The notes under the pieces are model-generated. The model worked only from the letters and a program-made list of their open reading frames with translations. It did not search any database and was not told the DNA's origin. From contig JBQKKG010000001.1 of NCBI GenBank assembly GCA_052116865.1, positions 496,001-560,000 on the forward strand: DNA of 64,000 nt, read 5' to 3'. Source of the stretch: CAUPWF01 sp963515125 (GTDB lineage Bacteria > Bacillota > Clostridia > Lachnospirales > Lachnospiraceae). A program made the translations under genes and the position numbers. Below, one piece after another: positions 61,434 to 64,000 of this stretch (within the stretch, counting starts at the first letter, position 1; the number at the start of each line of letters is the position of its first letter).

Positions 61434-61927
61434 TGACATTACTATTTGAAGAAGAAGGAGATTTTAAATTACCAATAGAGTGCATAGATATTGCTAAAGG
61501 AGTAATTCTTGCCAGCCTAGAATACGAATCATTCCCATATGAGGTAGAGGTAAGCCTTTTACTAACCATGAATGAAGAAATACGAGAGATGAATTGGCAG
61601 TTTAGAGAGATCAATCACCCAACAGATGTATTGTCATTTCCTATGATAGATTATGCAGTACCGGGTGCATTTGACTTTCTAGAAGGTATGACCGATTGTT
61701 TTCATCCAGAGAGTGGGGAAGTATTATTAGGAGATATTGTGATTTCCAAGGAGAAAGTAATACAACAAGCTGAGGACTATGGTCATTCAGTAAAAAGAGA
61801 ATTTGCTTTTTTAATTGCACACAGTATGTTACACTTAATGGGTTATGATCATATAGAGTCTGGGGAACGTATCATTATGGAAGATAAGCAGCGAAAAATT
61901 TTAGAGCGCTTACACATTACCAGATAA
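61433..61927 (+). CDS. ybeY: rRNA maturation endoribonuclease YbeY
   Basis: Metal-dependent RNase involved in 16S rRNA 3' maturation and ribosome quality control. The 164-residue protein has REINHPTDVLSFPM near residue 58, GDIVIS near 103 and the zinc motif HSMLHLMGYDH near 135. Its ATG overlaps the phoH stop (TAATG), and an AAAGGAG in the phoH end provides the ribosome binding site. Confidence 0.95.
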   Translation: MTLLFEEEGDFKLPIECIDIAKGVILASLEYESFPYEVEVSLLLTMNEEIREMNWQFREINHPTDVLSFPMIDYAVPGAFDFLEGMTDCFHPESGEVLLGDIVISKEKVIQQAEDYGHSVKREFAFLIAHSMLHLMGYDHIESGERIIMEDKQRKILERLHITR

Positions 61928-61943
61928 TTAAGAGGAGTTATTT

Positions 61944-63623
61944 ATGAGTTCGAAACAAAAGAAAAGAGATAATAGTTTCTTAATACAGGGTGCAATTTTG
62001 GCTATTGCGGGAATTGTTGTTCGTCTTATTGGGTTAATCTACCGAATTCCTTTGACAAATATCCTTGGTGATGAGGGTATGGGATTTTATGGATGTGCCT
62101 TTGAGGTATACAATATTGCATTGTTACTTTCATCCTATAGTTTGCCTTTGGCAGTTTCAAAATTAGTTTCTTCACGCGTAGCAAAGGGACAGCGCAAAAA
62201 TGCATTCAAAATTTTTAAAGGGGCCTTATTAATTGCAATTGTAGTCGGCTTGATTATTAGTATTATTATATTTTGGGGAGCGGATGTCATTGCAAGCAAA
62301 GTAATGACTTTGGCACTTAGTTCCTATGCATTAAAGGTTCTGGCTCCCGGTCTTTTTATCGTTGCAATATTGGGTGTGGTACGGGGATATTTTCAAGGTA
62401 TTGGAACAATGATACCTACTGCCGTTTCGCAGATCATTGAACAGATTGTGAATGCCATTGTAAGTGTTGTTGCAGCTAGTTATCTCTTTAAAGTTGGAAG
62501 TGATTTAGCAACTACTAAAAAGAATGATTTATTAGGTCCTGCATATGGGGCTGCCGGGGGGACTCTTGGTACAGTTATAGGTGCTCTAGCGTCTTGCCTT
62601 TTTATGCTTTTTATATTATATGCGTACAAAGAAATTATTAAAAAGCAAATAAAAAGAGATCGCTCTCGTAAAACGGAAAGTTACCAACAAATTATGGTGA
62701 TTTTATTTATAACAATTATACCCGTTATTATGAGTACTGCTATTTATAATATAAGCCAAGTCATAGATCAAGGCGTTTTTAATAAAATCATGTCAGTCCA
62801 AGGTTATACGGAGAAGCAGTATGCAGCCTTATGGGGCATTTTTAGTGGTAAATACAATTTATTAATTAATATTCCGTTGTCCATGGCTAATGCATTTGGT
62901 GTATCTGCTATTCCAAGCCTTTCGGCTGCTGTTGCCGCAAAAGATCGCAAACAAATGCATCGTGAGATTCATCTTGCAATACGCTTCTCAATGCTGATTG
63001 CAATTCCTAGTTTTGTAGGATTTTTAGTCTTAGCATCACCTATTATGCAACTACTATTTGGTGACGCAAGAAAAACACCTGCCATTATGCTTATGATTGG
63101 TGCAATAACTGTTGTATTTTATTGCTTATCGACTGTAACCAATGCTATACTGCAAGGCATAAATCAAATGACTACACCAGTTAAAAATGCTGGAATATCT
63201 TTAGGTATTCATTTGGTATGTTTATTTATCATGCTAGTAATGTTTCAATGGAATATATATGCAGTGGTTATCGGGAACATTATATTTTCCTTATCCATGT
63301 GCATTTTAAATAGTCAAGCTATCCGCCGTACAATTGGATATCACCAGGAGTTACAGAAGACATTTATCATTCCACTTATATCATCTGGAATTATGGGAGT
63401 CATTTCATTTGTTATTCAGTTTGTTCTTGCTATTTTTATAAATGGTAAAATTGCAACAATCATAGCTATTTTTGTTGCCCTAATTGCATATGGTGTTTCA
63501 TTATTACTATTAGGGGGATTAACTGAAGGAGAAATTCTTGCAATGCCAAAAGGAAAAACAATAGCTAGACTACTAATGAAATTACATTTGTTAAAGTTGG
63601 AGAAATATTATGAAACCGATTAA
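61944..63623 (+). CDS. Polysaccharide/lipid II exporter, SpoVB type
   Basis: A 559-residue MVF/MATE-like flippase with about fourteen membrane helices. It opens with a basic tail, then FLIQGAILAIAGIVVRLIGLIYRIPLTNILG (in parts: RLIGLIYRIPLTNILGDEG), the mark of SpoVB and related RfbX-type exporters. SpoVB acts in spore cortex synthesis, and homologues such as YtgP/MurJ move lipid II in growing cells; this member could be either. ATG 61944 follows AAGAGGAG. The next gene overlaps it by 14 bases. Confidence 0.87.
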   Translation: MSSKQKKRDNSFLIQGAILAIAGIVVRLIGLIYRIPLTNILGDEGMGFYGCAFEVYNIALLLSSYSLPLAVSKLVSSRVAKGQRKNAFKIFKGALLIAIVVGLIISIIIFWGADVIASKVMTLALSSYALKVLAPGLFIVAILGVVRGYFQGIGTMIPTAVSQIIEQIVNAIVSVVAASYLFKVGSDLATTKKNDLLGPAYGAAGGTLGTVIGALASCLFMLFILYAYKEIIKKQIKRDRSRKTESYQQIMVILFITIIPVIMSTAIYNISQVIDQGVFNKIMSVQGYTEKQYAALWGIFSGKYNLLINIPLSMANAFGVSAIPSLSAAVAAKDRKQMHREIHLAIRFSMLIAIPSFVGFLVLASPIMQLLFGDARKTPAIMLMIGAITVVFYCLSTVTNAILQGINQMTTPVKNAGISLGIHLVCLFIMLVMFQWNIYAVVIGNIIFSLSMCILNSQAIRRTIGYHQELQKTFIIPLISSGIMGVISFVIQFVLAIFINGKIATIIAIFVALIAYGVSLLLLGGLTEGEILAMPKGKTIARLLMKLHLLKLEKYYETD

Positions 63624-64000
63624 AAAAATTGCTTTATTACATGATATGTGTGGGATCGGGAAAGCTGCACTAACCAATATGATTCCTATTTTAAGCGTAA
63701 TGGGTGTTGAGGTCTGTCCCCTTCCTACTATGCTACTATCTACGCATACAGGTGGTTATGGTAAGCCAGCAATCAATAAAATAGATCCACAATATATCGA
63801 AGCATGCGCTCAGCATTATCGTGCTAATCAAGTTCACTTTGATATGATATTCATTGGATATCTTGGTGACATTCAAATGATAGACGCAGTTCAATATTTT
63901 ATATCATGCTTTCCAGACACTTTGGTGGTCTTTGATCCCATTATGGGGGATCATGGAATGTATTATAGTAATTTTAATGATGTGTATGGAGATGGCATTC
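63610..64000 (+). CDS. pdxY: Pyridoxamine/pyridoxal kinase (partial, runs off the window)
   Basis: The first 130 residues of a ribokinase-fold kinase. MKPIKKIALLHDMCGIGKAAL, in parts ALLHDMCGIGKAAL, then CPLPTMLLSTHTGGYG, GYLGD and VFDPIMGDHGMYY are the hallmarks of the pyridoxamine kinase group found in Lachnospiraceae and other Clostridia. It phosphorylates B6 vitamers toward PLP, which many enzymes encoded here use. ATG 63610 overlaps the flippase gene by 14 bases, and TTGGAG lies nine bases upstream. The gene is intact up to the window edge. Confidence 0.85.
   Translation, partial: MKPIKKIALLHDMCGIGKAALTNMIPILSVMGVEVCPLPTMLLSTHTGGYGKPAINKIDPQYIEACAQHYRANQVHFDMIFIGYLGDIQMIDAVQYFISCFPDTLVVFDPIMGDHGMYYSNFNDVYGDGI

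Noticed and set aside
1..64000. Prophage, transposon, CRISPR array or defence island
   Set aside because: No integrase, transposase, cas, restriction or phage structural gene is recognisable, and no regularly spaced repeats were seen.

Overview
The window is AT-rich chromosomal DNA from an anaerobic, endospore-forming Firmicute, most likely a member of Clostridia close to Lachnospiraceae. The evidence is sporulation genes (yqfC, yqfD, a spoIIIE/ftsK translocase, a SpoVB-type exporter), strictly anaerobic redox genes (nfnAB, Rex, an iron alcohol dehydrogenase), a fermentative pta-ackA pair, a probable Re-citrate synthase, and Gram-positive ribosome binding sites. Nearly all genes lie on the + strand. 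The exceptions are tmcAL, an ABC-F ATPase and one small SOS-type gene.

Layout. 1-2645: end of an unknown gene, lysA, tRNA-Leu(CAA), then a poor region with a frameshifted remnant and a LexA-box-controlled small gene. 2646-7681: amino-acid transporters (BrnQ, AgcS), an Fe-S aldo/keto reductase and a DUF1893 protein. 7682-14550: polA-coaE-yycJ, an ACT/UPF0210 pair and DegV. 14550-18991: tmcAL (minus), then an M-box Mg2+ riboswitch in front of two tandem mgtE genes. 19091-30477: pta-ackA and the conserved yceD-rpmF / plsX-acpP-rnc-smc-ftsY block, interrupted by an NSS transporter with its own promoter, leader hairpins and terminators. 30519-36160: ilvA, a DUF1653 protein, and a probable Re-citrate synthase-GntR-phosphoesterase-isocitrate dehydrogenase operon headed by a 26-bp perfect palindrome. 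36166-43226: ABC-F, then rex-acpS-nnr-alr-mazF and a CBS protein. 43266-53808: yebC, a CFI-box protein, metY, tepA, ftsK/spoIIIE, fhs-folD and a zinc-ribbon/TPR membrane protein. 53949-57518: an iron alcohol dehydrogenase behind a perfect Rex operator, then nfnAB. 57631-64000: a ZIP transporter, rlmH, the sporulation pair yqfC-yqfD (candidate sigma-E promoter), phoH, ybeY, a SpoVB-type flippase and the start of a pyridoxamine kinase.

How the genes fit together. Several genes concern redox and carbon balance in fermentation: Rex (encoded here) probably represses the alcohol dehydrogenase encoded here; NfnAB links NADH, NADPH and ferredoxin; pta-ackA makes ATP and acetate; Re-citrate synthase plus IDH would supply 2-oxoglutarate. 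The GntR regulator inside the citrate synthase operon probably binds the palindrome at its head, and the same 10-bp core sits on the pta promoter. I found no phage, transposon, CRISPR array or large novel system. The most unusual material is regulatory: operators, leader hairpins, the SOS remnant and an orphan mazF.
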